64,000 nt of DNA, from assembly GCA_013398015.1 (NCBI GenBank), contig VZRR01004509.1:444758-508757 (forward strand). Direction: 5' to 3'. How positions within the stretch are numbered: position 1 is the first letter of the stretch; each line of letters begins with the position of its first letter. The translations under genes were made by a program, and so were the position numbers. Below, piece after piece: positions 38,837 through 53,900 of this stretch. The notes below the pieces were generated by a model. That model was not told where the DNA came from and ran no database searches. It was given only the letters and a program-made list of their open reading frames with translations. The DNA comes from Oreocharis arfaki. Its lineage: Eukaryota; Chordata; Aves; Passeriformes; Paramythiidae.

Positions 38837-38964
38837 ATGTCCCAATGGAGTCAGGTTCAACAACTGGAAATAAAGTTTTTGGAGCAGGTAGACCAGTTCT
38901 ACGATGATAACTTCCCCATGGAAATCCGGCACCTACTAGCACAGTGGATAGAAAGCCAGGACTG
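38837..38964 (+). CDS. STAT4: STAT4 coding exon 1
   Basis: Encodes residues 1-42 and two bases of Trp43. The acceptor TGCAG ends at 38835, so only one untranslated base precedes the ATG; the remaining 5' UTR must come from upstream exon(s). The start is fixed by exact correspondence to the vertebrate STAT4 N-terminus. The exon holds the first helices of the N-domain, with Trp4, Arg31 and Trp37 visible. The donor is TG/GTAGGA, phase 2. Confidence 0.97.
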
Positions 38965-41900
38965 GTAGGATTTCATTTATTCTCTCTCCTGTGATTTCAA
39001 TCACCAACAATTCTTTTGTTTTCTGGCACGTTTTAGGGTGCTCATTTACGAACTGTGCAGGTATCTACATTCCAGTAATACTATTTCACTAGTTATGGAT
39101 TTAGCCATTCAAACTTAAGGAATATTGGGAGGTGAGGTTTCACATTTGAACTTACTCCTAAATAAAATCCAATTTAAATGGGTTAAAAAAATAATGCAAG
39201 TTAATTTTCAATGGAGATGTTATACATTTACCTCTTGCAGCATAAAATTATTCACTTGTCCAAAACTGCCCTTAAAGCTGGATAGTTCTGGGGAACAAGC
39301 CAGCTGTCTACAGGAACTCTTCTCTAGGAGGTCAATTTATGCACAAATTTGGATTCAATTCACTTGATAGTTATCTTAAGAAAATCCCAAATTAAATGCC
39401 AAAAAAAAATTATATTAGTCATATCAGAAAGAGACATCTCAATTTTTCAAGTTAAATCCACAGGGCTCTTGGAGAGCTATTGTGCAGGGGAAGAAAAAAA
39501 AATCTGTTAAGGAATATAATCTTTCCTTACAGTTCAGGCTCAGTATTTATGGGGGGGCAACGTGGGTAACACTAAAACCTCTTTTTTGCCAGACCTGGGG
39601 TTAGCAGGTGTATCTCAAACAGGCACCTGCCATTTGTGAGGCAAGGAAAGAGGCCATCCCAAGGACAAGGGTGCCATGCCGCCCAAACTTCTTCCTCCTC
39701 AGTTTTGCTCACTGATGCTATTGCCCTGCACACACCAAGCTGTACCATGAGCAGCAAAGCCTGGCTTTGTCTGTATTTGTGTCCTGTGTCCCCTACATAC
39801 CCTTCACCAGTAGCCTCAGAGTCTTCCTGTATCCCCAAATAGTTTGGCTGGGGGAAGGCTCATCTGGTGCCTGGTGTGAAGGGATGTATCTGCTGCCTGG
39901 CCATCTGGAGCAAGTTATTGCTGCCGTTTTCCTCAGTGGAGGCACTAATTTGGATTCCTTTCTTCTACCAACCTGCCAGATTTCCATGAAATTTGTAAGA
40001 AAATTCTATCTTTTGGACTTCAAGCCTGTTGCCAGCTTTGTCTGAAACTGGGCAGCAAATTCAGGAATTATATCTGTGTGACTGAGCGAGAGGGACAGTT
40101 TGCATAAGCCCCATTTCCTCTGACAAGTGAGCTGGAAGTATTTAAATATTCACTGGACCAGAGACTAGAAAACCCTGGTTGTCTCCTCTGGCTGACTCTA
40201 CTGTCTGTGCTAACACTTCACCCTGTTTTTATTGGTACATCTCTATAGGAATATAAAAAAATCCCACAAAATCATGAAAATCAATTATTCACAACTAACT
40301 ATATGCAAGTCACCATGTACTTAATGTCTTTTTTTGCTGCCTAGATTTCTGAACAGATTATAGTTTTCTGTACTGCTAGATTGACACATCACACATTTTA
40401 AACATGCATGGTTGTTGTTCATTGATTCTTTAGGGAGGCTGCAGCCAACAATGAAGCAATGGCAATGATCCTTTTACAGAATTTGATAATACAAGTGGAC
40501 GAGCAGCTGGACCGAGTTTCGCAGGAGAAGAATCTGCTCTTGATACACAACCTGAAAAGAGTCAGGAAGCTGCTTCAGGTGGGTCATTACTTCAAATGAC
40601 AGATTGCACTGCACACTCTCCCTGGTCTCTGGAGGTAGTGCCCGTGCTCTGTCGAGTGCAGTTTGTTCCAATGCCCAGCTCAGAGCTGCCCTGATTGCCG
40701 TAGACTCCGAGCAGCTGTGGGAAGACTGAGCCTTCAACGAGATAATTCAAAATAACAATTCCACTGTCTGTCTGTGGCACAGTAATTCCTATTTCAATGC
40801 ATGCAGCTTGGATACAAATGCTGTGACTTCTTAGCTCTGTGCATGTCTGTGTTTCACTGAGCTCTTACAAACAAGACTGTATAGTGCTCATGTTTATTAC
40901 AAATGTAATTACCACCTTTCAGACACCTACAGATATTTAACTATGGAATAAGATACATGCTTGAGGCTTAAGGCAGCACCATGAAAAAGGAACTCCTGTA
41001 AATCATTAGCATGCTTGCTGTTTTATGCTTTTCTGGGATTATTTGTTATGAATTACTTGAAGGATTTACTGTTAGGCTTCTGCAAAATGATATTTATTTT
41101 GATTGGCTGAATGTTTCTCTAATAATTGTTTATCTAAGGCAAGGATTCTCAGAGTTCCACTTCATTAGTCACCTACTTCCTGACATCTGTCTGTCTTCTG
41201 CATAAAGCAGATACACCACTGAGTTTAATGAAAGTTTGGGGGTTTTTCTCTTCTTTGGTGGTGTTTTCCATAGGTACTTTAATGATAATTACATTGCTTG
41301 GAAAACATTTTCTTTATTTGAGACATATATACATACACACACACTGGCCTGGAAAATCTTAGCATGACTTTGTCAATTATTTTGTTCTCTTTATGGCTGT
41401 GTCTTTCTACTCTTTATCCCTAGTGGTGGCCTCTTAAAAATATGACACTATTTCCATCACTACCACTTTTTCATCCTATGCTATGCAAGCAGCCTCCCTG
41501 TAATTTAAAAATAAAGTCACTTTTTGTTTCTTTTCTGGTTTTTGAAGCAGCACTTTTCTTAATTTCAGTACTCTTCAAGCACCAAATTTACTGAACTGCA
41601 GAAATCCTGTTGTTTCCGTAATGGTCTTGGCACACTTTGCCACAAAGCTGTCTCACCTTGGTAAAGGATTCATCCACAGTGGCATATGCGTGGAAAGAGC
41701 ATTTCGGGCCAAGCAGTTGCACTGGTGTATTCCTGGGCTTAAAAGACAGTGCATTTATGATTATACCATCACAGTGTGCACAGGCAGAAGGACTGGTATA
41801 TATTTACATACAAGCTCTACAAAATGAAAGCCTCTTGTTGTTCCTTCTGCTCTTTGCACTGTTCATTTTTTTCTAAATTTTTTACCAAAACTTGAGGCAT

Positions 41901-44900
41901 CAGCTCAAACTGGGCACACCAAGCCAAGCAGTCAGGCCTTGGGTGAACACACATGAGTTCAGGTAGTTACCGTGAAAATGGCCCGAATGAAAACCATTTC
42001 CTTCAAGTCCTGTCACGTTTGGAAATTATATCATGCTTCAGGAAGGGCACAAAGCAAAGGAGGCTTATTCCAGGAAGGCAAGAGGAGGGGAATTTTAAGT
42101 GATTTGTGATTCAGTGGTTTCTCAGGTGCTTGGGTCTGGGTCACAATTCCAGAACAAGCTAAAATGCTTAGGCATCCCCATTACAGCTGAACAGCATTAT
42201 GAACTCCTTGAGAGGATATGTGTAATACTGGAATTATACTGCTCATAAGAAAGGATCTGAATCTTAAGCATTGCAGTAGAATGTTTCCAGGTAGGCAAAA
42301 AAAACCCCCAAACCAGCAGCTCTCCCCATCATAAATAATGTTGACCTTTCTTCATTGCATCAAGACAGCAGATAACATGAATTTAGACAAAAAGCTACCC
42401 ATTCACTTTCAAAATACACATGTAAACCACCAAAAACTGAATGGCACTTTCACTGTTGCAGCTTTTCCTGATCTGTAACACTATCACCCACAGTCTATAT
42501 TCTGATTTCCAAAATCATTAGAGTAGGCTGGGGCAGGACCAGGCTCTTGCAATGTTTGAGGGTTGGTATTACTGGATAAGACAAATAACTTAAACTGTCC
42601 TAAGAAATCTGTAACACCAGTGTTTTTGACTTTTGTGTAAATCACTAGGTTACAACTTTTATGTTATAGAACATAGAAGATTAACACATTTTCAGCCAAA
42701 GTATGGGCTGCATGTTCTGTAGAGCTGCACAGGCAGTCTCCTGCTTCAGCTATTAAAATTATTTCTCCACTGATTAGGTAAGTACATCAGCAAAGAAATG
42801 CTGTAGTAGTTGAAATCAGCTGACAGCCTATCCTTGTTATCAACTGTCTAGTGTTATTAATAGACTGAACATGACACCTAGCATGGACAGTATGTTCTGT
42901 AATGTTCTTAAATTTGAGTATGCAAATTATCTAATTATGGGTCTAATCTTTTTTTAATGCATCACTGGTTGCATCATAGTGCTGAATATATGAGAGGATT
43001 GGAAATGGGCATTTGGCTTCCCACCCACAGCTGGAAGTCCATGCAGATACCTAACTGTTGCAATTTCAGCTAGTTTTTGACAGTTTCATGAGACAACACC
43101 AGAAAAATGTGACTGATGTACAGAGTAGAATGCCATGGTCTGTTTTGTCCCAGCATATCACCTAGGGAAAGGGAGGCTGGAATGCTACACTGTAAAACTA
43201 ATGAGATTTTCCACTGACTGATAAAAGAAAGACTGGGTTTCTAAATAAGGGAGGGAGCTGCTTTTATAAACATCTTTTCCTATGTGGTGACTCTGTGAAC
43301 AGTGTTGGTTGTACTTTCTCTGAAGGTTAGTTACCATGAGACCACCTTTATCTCTGCTTCGCTCTCTAGTGCGAGCACTTCTTTGAAATTTCACACTTCC
43401 CTCCTCTTCCTTCCTCTCTGAACCACACAGATGTGCAGATCCATGTGCAGCGTGCACACACACAGAGCTGTCCAACCTCAATACACGATCTGAGTACAAC
43501 ATTTGTTCATTATTTTGAGCCAAATTGCGCTACCCTGTTGAGTAACACTTGACAAAATAGATACTGCTGGAAACCAGCACTTATCACTACGTACACAGCA
43601 TAACATGTTGAGCTGTGGTAAAGGCTCCTAAACCCTATGACAGTGGCAATAATAAAAAAAAATTCAATTAGAGAACACAGAAAATCTATTCAAAAGCAAT
43701 CCGCAGTTCTTGACATAATACAAAATGAGAGACCAGTGTTTAATCAGAAATACAACTGGATGGTTAGTGAAGAGCAGCCTTAGAAGAGGCAATGAACACT
43801 TCGTAAGTGGCCTGTGCAGCTGCTTTCTAGACAGATAAGGACTCCTTAGGATCAAGATTCCTGGTGCTGTTACTGAGTCTGGAGAATGTTATGTCTAGGG
43901 GTCCCCAGCACCATAGCCAAGCACACCTCACCTAAAACATCTCCTTGAGATTTTTTTATAAAATTAGGAAAATTTTCTCTTCTGACTGTTTGCTGAGACA
44001 TCTTTACATAAATGTGTTAGTTGTTCTGTGAAAATAAGAATGGAAATAGTGAAAGAAGAGAGAATTTGCCTGCCTCATTTGCAGTACAAAGTTTTGGGCA
44101 CCCATTAGGGTTGTGAAGGGCAAAGAGTAGAAGTCCAAGCAGGAGGGTGGGTCTGCTTGGGTCCCCTGCTTTTAAAACACAGGGACCATCCCTATTTTCT
44201 CACCATTAGAGAAATAACTATGGACCATGGCATTCCTGCTTAGACTGCTTACATTTCCAAAATGATCTGCAGGCAAAAAGAAACACTGATCAGGAAATAC
44301 ATAATTTGAAAAAGTTATAAGCACTTGAAAATAGCGTTGAGAAACTTGGCTAAGCAGCTGTGGTCACTGCTAGCTCTCTATAATTTGCTTCTCTATTTCT
44401 TGCTTTCATTGAAACATCTCTTCTTCTTAACATTAATCTGGTATAAGTGCACATATTGTATTGAAATCAGGGTCAGCATTTTAGTTTAAAATCCTTCATA
44501 TTTGCTTCTTACATTATTATTACTTCTCTAGTCAGTAAATTGGATTCATTTTTGTAGCAGAGCAGCGTTTTGTTGCTGTGCTCTTCAGTGGGAGACAGAA
44601 CAGCACAGTCACTTTCTAAGGTTAAATTCTCTGTCTGTCTTCCTACAGAGCTCCTGCTGCCCCCAGCAGCAGTTTTGGAAAGGGAAGAGGGAGAAAATGT
44701 TCAGAGGCAGTGGGGAAAGAGCAAGGAAACTATGCCTATGGTTCTTTCTCCTTAAAATCTAGGTAGAGAAAAGCAAAGCGGATTAGTCACAAGGAGATGG
44801 TTTGTGCTGTTGTTATGACAACAAAATGTAAAGGGCAGATGTTAAGCTTTGAAGAGCTGCCTAGCACTTCTAGGAACCACACTGCAGATGTAAGAGTCTA

Positions 44901-47900
44901 CATGACCTTGGCCCGTGGACAATTACATCCTAGCTTTCAGAAGGAATGTTTTTACGTGACAGCGTACCTGTCCCTGATGTGAGCTCCTGTGCAATACACC
45001 AGTGGATTTAGTGCAGACATGACTGGTAAAATGCAAAGACTCTCATGGAAGACAGGCACTGTCCACACTCCTGACTCCCATGCCAAAATCCTGGGTTGTG
45101 GGAGAGCAGCCAGGCTGCAGTGCACTCGGGGAGCCAGGGCAGGGGAGGCTCAGATGAGCCTGGGAGTCAGAGATGGGCACTGAGCCCCAGTGTCCCACCG
45201 CTCCATGTAGGAATGATGCGGGTGGGCAACTGCCTGTTCAGCTCAGGGATGTCCTTCCTCCCACACACTCCAAGCTGGAAACCTGGAGCACTCTTCAGGT
45301 GCTTGCTAGACAAGAAATAGCTCTGTGGAGTGCAACTTGGCCCAAGTGTGTGTTCAGATGAGCTCTTAGGAAGAGCCACTGTCTGTGCTGTGCTCTGTGA
45401 TGGGCACATCTTTTGTCCTGAACCCCATAAGGACAAAAGCAGAAATTCCCAGAATCTTCCTACTCATAACTGAAGCCCTTATTTATGCTCTAGTCTCAAG
45501 ATAACTTCTGAAAGCAATTCCTTCTCATTAATGGCAACATGCATCTGTGTCACTTCACTGTTTATGGTGTTCAGGGTGAAATCTGTTTACATAAATCTTC
45601 CTTTATAAAAGTGAAATAACAGATTTCAGGAATAAGATGGGCTGCTCTGCTCATTTACCATTGAAGCCTGAGTTAATGAGTATACTGTGTGCTCTGGGGA
45701 ACAATTTGCTGTAAATTATGTATATTCATGAAATTCATCTAATTCTCAGAGCAGATTCTCCAGTATTGGTGAACTTTACCGACTCCCCAGCTCTGCTAGA
45801 GCCTAAAATGGGGAGAGGGAGGGCAATGGGATTATGCCTGAATGAGCAGGTCTGGGGGCACACACACCATTGACACCTTGGGGTCTGCTTACAAAGGGAG
45901 AGGTCAGGCAGAAGCACCAGATCTGCCGATTCATGACAACCAGTTATATAAAAACAAGCTTTTGGAAGTTATAGTAGTTGGGAAATATTACTTTAGTTAC
46001 ATTACTTTCTCCTACACAGCTCTGGCTGTTTTTATGGAAAGGTCTGGAATAGCATCTGAAAGTATCTTCTGTCATCTAAAACATCATATATTAACATTAG
46101 GGCACTTCTTTCCATGTAAAATTCACTGTTTCTATGTAGTACAAACAAATACATCATTACATTATGCTGCTTAAAACAGAAACACAGCAATGCAATCCTG
46201 ATTCTGTGTCATGGTCTCAGTTACAATGCCCAGTTTATTTCCATCTGCAGTGGGAAATGAACTTCCCTCTGCTTCTCCAGATAGAACTAAATGAACATAT
46301 AAAGGTTCCTTAGTTCAAGTGACTGTTTACAAAAGCCTCTGTACCAGAAAGGAGCATGCATGAGGAATCATAAGATTATTTATTTCAGTACTTCAAAGAA
46401 AGTGGACAAAATAGCATTAGATCTGAAACAGGACATTCCAGCTGGGGCTCGACAAACAATTCTAATAAGCCCTGTGCTGAGAAACAGTTGCAAAGAGTGG
46501 AAACAGCCATTGATGTTTAAGTTGCAGTTTCCTGTTAAAGCTTACAAAAGGGTGAGAATGGAACAAAATAGAGAAAGTTCCTAATAAACCACGGAAGATC
46601 CATTTCAGAACGCTATTTACACGTATTTAGCGCTCGTGCAGCCTGCCGGGTCAACAACTCGACACGCTAAAGGAGGACATGTGTTTTGAACCCACGTGTC
46701 CTGCTGTCTAACACAGGACAGATTGTATTAGACTGCTCCCAGTGAGTTTTTCAGTGCAACCATGAAAGCTGTGTACAGAAAATTCTGGCGAGCAAATGGG
46801 AAACCCCGCACAGGAGTCTGTTTGCTAAAGCAGCTAGGTGTCTGCTGGGCAGCTGCAGCCTGGTGACTGAGTGTCAGCTAGTAAAGGTTTTTAAAAGTGA
46901 TTGATACAAGACTGAAGAAGGTTACTACTTGTTAGTAGTAAAATATTTTGGGTTTTCTAGTTATTATTTAAAGGACACAACTCTAAAAGTTTATGAATGT
47001 TTCAGTTTGTTTTTGTAGAATAAATAAGAGTTAACTTACAGACAGAAGTAAAAACACAAGCAAACTAAATAACCTCCTGTGGGCTTTGTTCCTTCTGAAG
47101 TATTAAGAGCCCAGTTGCAGTTGAACATCTGCCTGAGAGATTAGTTAATAATACTCAGGTCTTTGTGCCCAGAGGAGGAGGGGAATGTGGGGATCAGTCC
47201 ACTCTGTCCTCTGATGTTTTACCGTTTTTCATAGGGAACACAGTATTTTTATTTACTTTCAAATAAATCTCATTTAAACAAGTCATTTATTCTCAAATGA
47301 ATCTCAAATAAAAAGCATCACTACATTATTCATCCCTCCCTGTCTGTACAGTTCTACTGTCTGATGATGATTTCTCCAGAAATGTATTTTCTGCAGCTGT
47401 ATCTCACCCTACCTGCTCAGAAATCTGCTGTTTCTATAGACTATTCCTTGAGTGGTTTTTAGTGGCTGCTGGGAGGGACTCAGCAGTGAAATTTGAGGGG
47501 TAGAGAAAAAGGCTTCTGCCTTCACAGCTGATTCACTGTGCTTTTACAGCTTTGCCTATTGCAATTTGGTTGCACATGCCCTAAAGAAATTTTGATCTTC
47601 TGGAAGTTATGCATCATATGCTATGAGAAAACTACAAGACTACAGACCTGTGTATTAGGACTTCCCACACATCATAGGAGTTTTCTAAAACAATGAGGTT
47701 GCCTTTAAGTTCTCTCACATATTTTGAGAGGGGGAAGGGGAAATCTAAAAATAAAAGTACAACAAGAGCAGTGTAAATAGATAGTGTTACAGGTACTTCC
47801 TCTTAAAGACCTAGATAAAACAGAGACATCTTTTTAGTAGAAGAAGATTTTTTGCTAAGAATTGCCTGTTTAAGCACAAGCTTTCAAAAGACTCCCAAGC

Positions 47901-50900
47901 GCTTAACCTTTATCAGGCTAACACAAGGACTGACTCTTTCTTTGTATTCTGCTACTGTCTTCATTAGACTTTCTGCCTGGATGCATAAACAAAGGTGGAA
48001 AACAAATCAAGGCCAAGTGTTATTTGTCATATTTGAAGGTGAAAACGGGAAATATGTATGTACAGCTATGCCTTCCCACCCACACATTCGAGATACACAG
48101 CTAAACCAAATCTTTCTTTCTTTCCAAAAAGTAGAATGATAGACAAAAGGGGTTTTTTCTCCCTGTTTTTGATTTTATGAAAGATGAGATATTTGCTTAT
48201 CCAGAAAGATGCTGAGTATCAGGCTTAGTAAAATAATCATATCACAAGTGAGCAATAGGGAAGGAAATGTATTTTTGCTTGACTTTGTATTGCTGTTTCC
48301 TATCTCTCCTTCCTTCCATCAGCTTCTTTAAATATTCATTCAATATGAACAAACACTTCCATGGTCATACTAACTAATGCTTGCTTGCCTCCAAGTGAAT
48401 CTCCTATTGTATACAATTAAAAGGCTCAAAAAGGTTTTTTCTAGCTGAAATGAGAAGAAATACAGCTGATGGTTTTGAGACTTAAGAAAAAAATAAATAG
48501 GAAAGAAAAAGGAGAAAAGAAGAGAAAACCGACCAAATTCTGAAGCAATTTTCAGAACTGGAAAGCACCAAAACCTACTCAAGTCCTTTTTTAAGGTCAC
48601 CTTGAAAACACGGAGATAATCAGGCAAACCCCTGATTGACTTTCTAAAGGTTTCCCAGCACATCTTTCTACATTACAAGCAGAGACCAACTAACACCTAA
48701 TCCTCTGCTTTAACCTCTGAAAACAGATGCTTACGTGGTGCACATCCAGTACTCACTGATAGGTGTGTACAGAGACCTTTGACACATGAAAAGCAGTCAG
48801 TGGTGGTGTGGCTGGGAGTGACCCACTTTGTGATGGACGTGCCCACAGGAAAATCAGCTAAAATTTGAGAAATTTAAAAAATGGGAAGAAAAGATGAGCA
48901 AGATAATGACTTTGGTCTAGATTTCTTCATTCCTGACAGAGGAAGCAGTAAATTCCAGATACTAAACCTGACAGTTGTTTGGTGTCCTTTTTGAAAAGAT
49001 GTATTTTAAGATGTCATAATATGTATTTTAAAGTTTCTCCATGACCTTGCAACTTACAGAATCAAACATTGCATTTCCCCAGCCACTGTTTCATGCACTT
49101 TTAACTCCAAATAGTTCAAGCTTTTTAAAAATTGGCTAAAGGGCATAAGCTCTGCATGCTATAACGTACAAACTGTTTTTGCAGGAATGCCTCTCTGTTT
49201 TTCTCCATGATCTAGTAAGATACTGTCACAACAGATGTCCCTGGAGTAGAAAGAGTGCATGCCAGGCGGTGGTAGGAAGGTTTTCTCCAGGGAGATGTCA
49301 TCAGCATTCACAGAAAATTGTCACCTGTTCAGAATGAAAGTTCAAGTTCCCCTGTTTGCTTAAATTTAGCATCATGCTGGTAGTTCTTCAGAAGAAGCCG
49401 GTCAAAATAAGATCATTTGTTGTTTGTTGTAACTCATAGCATGGAAAGACCTCATTGGAATGGAAGAGAGGAGAAAGAAAGCTTCTATGAACAACAAAAT
49501 TACAGTAATATTAGCAGACATTTCAATTTGAAAGAAGAAAAGCGAATCCTCAATGTACCTTTGTTGGTATTTGTCAAAAGACAGTTATAAATTTTCTCCT
49601 TAAATATTTAAACTTATAAATACAATTTTGCAAAACTACAGAATCCACACTCCTCTTCCTCTTCTGGCTGCTAGTGTTCATGTCACACTAAGTTAGGATT
49701 CCCCCATCTCAAGCCATTTTTGGTTAAAATTCCTTAATTTTCCAACTTATACTACTCCTTTGCTGACAGGAGATAATCTTCAATTAGTCATTCAGAAGTC
49801 AAGGTCATGTTGAGGAAATTCTGCCCTGGGCCAAAGACAAAATGGAAGTGCAGAACAACGAGAGCTGGCAGTAGGTGAATAATAAGGGAATACCAAGCGG
49901 TGCATTCCGAAGTGTCATTGCAGCTGAGAAGTATAGAACAGGCAGAAAAATTTTAGTGTTATTATTTTTCCAGAGTCAAACACATGGTTCTTGTGACTTT
50001 TAGTAGCTCTTGTTATTTAACAAGTTGCAATTCTTGAGTTATTTAGTGTTACAATTTATTTATCAATTTATTACTGATGAGTTGCAATCCATCTGCTCCC
50101 TTACTGCAAAAGGGGCTGCTCCAGGAGCACAGGTGGCAGCTCTCTGTTGACCTTCTTGGCATCTACTCAAACTGAATCAAGTTGAAGAAGCACCAGCATA
50201 AGTATGGGAATCACTATGGACACAGCTTGTTTCTACAGCTTTTTAAGTTAGAGAAGAAACAAAGCGGGGAAAAAAGTGAATTTCCACTCCATCTCTTGAT
50301 TCAGTTGGTTTTCTCTTAATGAAACAAAGAAAAGGAGAGGAAGAAAGAGTTTTTGAAAGTTTTGCATATGAATAGTGTCTAGAAATGCCAGGAAAGTCCC
50401 TAATAACCGGCATCCTTTGTGGGGAATTTTAACACATCCCACTGTCAGAATTTTTTTTTAAGAGCCTCTTCTACATAAATTCATTTTTCCAGCTCCAAGA
50501 GATGATATTTTGTTTCTTCTTGACTTGGTTAAATAGCTTTTGTTTGACTCCTTTAAACCCTTGAAGTGCTGGAATTCTGTTGGGCAGTGGTGAGCCGGGA
50601 CTAAACATTCCTCAGGCTTTGTAGCTTCAGGTATCGGTGTATGGCATGGTCACTTACTGGCCATCTAGGGGGAAGGTGGAACCCTGTTTTACTACCAAAA
50701 AGAAATAAAAGCCACAAGCAGAAATAAACAGAGGAATTAATATGCCCATCAGTAGACTTACACCAGTGGCATATTTCTCCCCACAGCTTACATCCCAAGC
50801 CTTATTAATAACAGGACTTTCTCCCCCTCTATCAAGGTACAGATGGATGGGATAGGCTTAGTGATAGCAGCTGAAACAAGGCAGGACTGTTCCCACCTCT

Positions 50901-53900
50901 CTGACTTCACATGTGCTTGTCCTTAACAATAAACTCATCCTTTGCTGAGCAGTTTCAGTCCACCAAAGAGCAGAAAATCCAGTCAGTCAAAAAGCATGAG
51001 TTGTTTCCATCACAGCTAGCAACCTGGATGGAGTCCCTAAGGAGTCAGGCACTGGGCTGGAGTACAGCCAGGAGCACGACCACTCTTTGCAGCAGTTAAT
51101 TTGCCCTGGCTGTTGCTGCTGGACCTCAGTTCCACATGACACCCCACTCAATCCTTTGCAGGAAGATCACAGCCATTTCCCACATTTCTGTATTCCCTTC
51201 CCAAAGCTACATCCTGACACTACAGAGAGAGAGATTGAGAATATGCCCAATAAAGGGGACTGTGAATATATTACTGGACCTGAAGTGTGGTGGTGTTGAA
51301 GGAAGCGTGCAGCGACATCGTAGTTACTGTCCTTACAGCCATGGAGCTGTCAGGGAGAAATGTGAAGTGACAGATCTTTGGCACTGTAATTTGACATGGG
51401 AATCAGCAGTGTGTCCTTAATCAAGACTCCTCTCACTACCCAGGCAGGGAGTGCTTGGTGTTTCATCTGAGGCATAGTTGTCCTGGGGTAGCATTACTCA
51501 CCACTCCTTGTTTACAGAGAAGCTCCTAAAAACCACTCAGGTTCAAAACTCATGTTCCTCAGGGTCATTGATACAGATGGTTGCTGGAGTAAAGTTCCAT
51601 CCTGAACTGCTTTTAAAGACATCAAAGGAGGCACAACACTGGGGCTACTCTGGGTGAGCACTGGTTGCACTGTGGTACTTTTCCTGTCCTGAAAAGACTT
51701 CAGAAACCATAGAAACAGAAAGTTTTGTTTTATTGCTAACAATGACATGGCAGTCAAAGCTTCCTTAGAAGGGAACATATGACACCTTGGTTATTTAGTT
51801 TTAAGAGTCCTGTATCTTTCATCTTAGTCTGTACCTGGAACCACAGTAACCAACACATGGTATTTAATACCAAGCAGCTGGAACCAAGTTGCCATGATCA
51901 AAACTACCATTTTTAATATAGTATTTCTTTACTTTGCAGTTGAAGTCAAAACATATTTCAGATTAGACATTTCATGCAAGAGCACACAGGAAATGTTTAG
52001 TAAAAAGCATTAGAAAGGTATGTTTAATGCCATGGTAGTTGTTGCATACAGAAGCAATGTGTTCACGTTTCTGTCAGATGCATTCACACCCTTGTTTCTA
52101 GCACAATGATTGGTATGTCATATCAAAGGAAGATATGGCATCAGTTAAAGTATGTATAAACTTACTGTGCCACGTTCAGAGACAGGTTCTGTCTCTGAAT
52201 AAAAGAAGTTCTGAGTGGCAGGAAGATATGATGAGAATAAAGACTGATCATGAAGAGGAGAAAACAGATTAAGTCCAGAACTGGAAATTACGCAGGAAAA
52301 GGAATTAAATGGATTAATTCTAATGAATGGACAAACACTATGAGCACTGAATGAAGGGTATCTGAATGAATGATACTGAATGAAGGGCATGAAGGATACT
52401 GAGAAACACTGAATGAATACATCACAATAAAAGAAGCTGCTTGAGAGTCCTTGATCATCCCAATTTGATAAATACAGCATAAACCAATATTAGTTTAAAT
52501 TGTGCCCAGTCCTCAGTCACGCATCAGCAATTCAGCAGTTTATTTATGGTGGTGTAAAAATAGAGATTTTTTTGGTTCTTTGGCTTCAACAAGGGTTGCT
52601 TATTCCTTCATCTTAGGCACGTTATTTTTTGAAAGAGAAAAATTGTTTATAGACATTAAAATTTAAGTCTTCTGCTTTATGCTGAGGAAGCTTTCCTGCT
52701 TGCATCATTACCATATTGATATGCTTACAAACTTTTTTGTTGGCAGAAGTGCTACATGCTAAGCAGCAACATCCTATTGAAAATCGAAGACGTGATAAAA
52801 TCGTGCCCAGAATAGGCTGACAGGAAAGCCCTTTCAAAACAGCTGTGTTAGCAGGGGAGCAATTTGATCTTCAAATGATACACATCTCAGAATTGTATCT
52901 TTATAATCTCTGTGGAACATTGTTAAGAATATTTTATTTTGGTGGCACTAAATGATGCTGCCCTGAAAGGCTGAACCAGCACATGAAAAGGGGATTCTTC
53001 TCCACCCACACCAATCTGTAGCTCATAGACACTCATACATCATAATGCTTGTGATTTCCAGAGGGATATCCTGAATTCTGGAATTTTTTTGAGTTGTATT
53101 TACTTGTGCTTGCAGGGCAAATATCATGGTAATCCCATGCATATAGCAGTGATCATCTCAAACTGCTTAAGAGAAGAAAGAAGAATATTGGCTGCAGCCA
53201 GCATGCCTGTACAGGTAATGAATTACATTTCATTAATCTGCTCCATGTTAATCTGCTCACATGCTTCTAAGACCAAATCCTGTCCTCTCATTCTGCTGAA
53301 GTGATTTGTGTGCACTAGGGGTTGCCAAATGTTGCCCTTTAAATTCACATTTGAACTTCATTAGTGGCCCTACTGCTGGAAACATTGCTATAAGGGACTT
53401 CCATGTCACAGCTAATCTTCAAAGACTTTAATCTGTAGGAAAGGTTTTAAAGAGATTATTCTTTGCAAAACAGATGTGGGTATTTTAAATTATGCAATGC
53501 ATTAATTCATATTAATTATGGAATACAAAATACATTCCATCCAATATTTTATAAAGTCATTGATGACTTTTATGTTGACTGAGAAAAAAAAATCAAATTA
53601 CATATGCAACTTATTTTTGGGAAATTGTTACATGATTAAAACCCAGAGAGAATTTTTAAGATAAATGTGTTCTTGTTAGTCACTTATGGATGTAATGTGT
53701 ATTCCTATATGAGTCCTGTGCCACAGATCTTTTTCAAAAATCTAATAATCTATGTTTAATTTACTAGATGTTCAATGTCTGCAGTATACCCACAGCTTTT
53801 CACATTTTGGATTTCAAAGTTAAGGCTGCATGTTTTTCAAATCTGTAGAACAAAACATGGCTGTGTGTTTACAGCAGTCTCCAGATGGTTTAACACTGGC

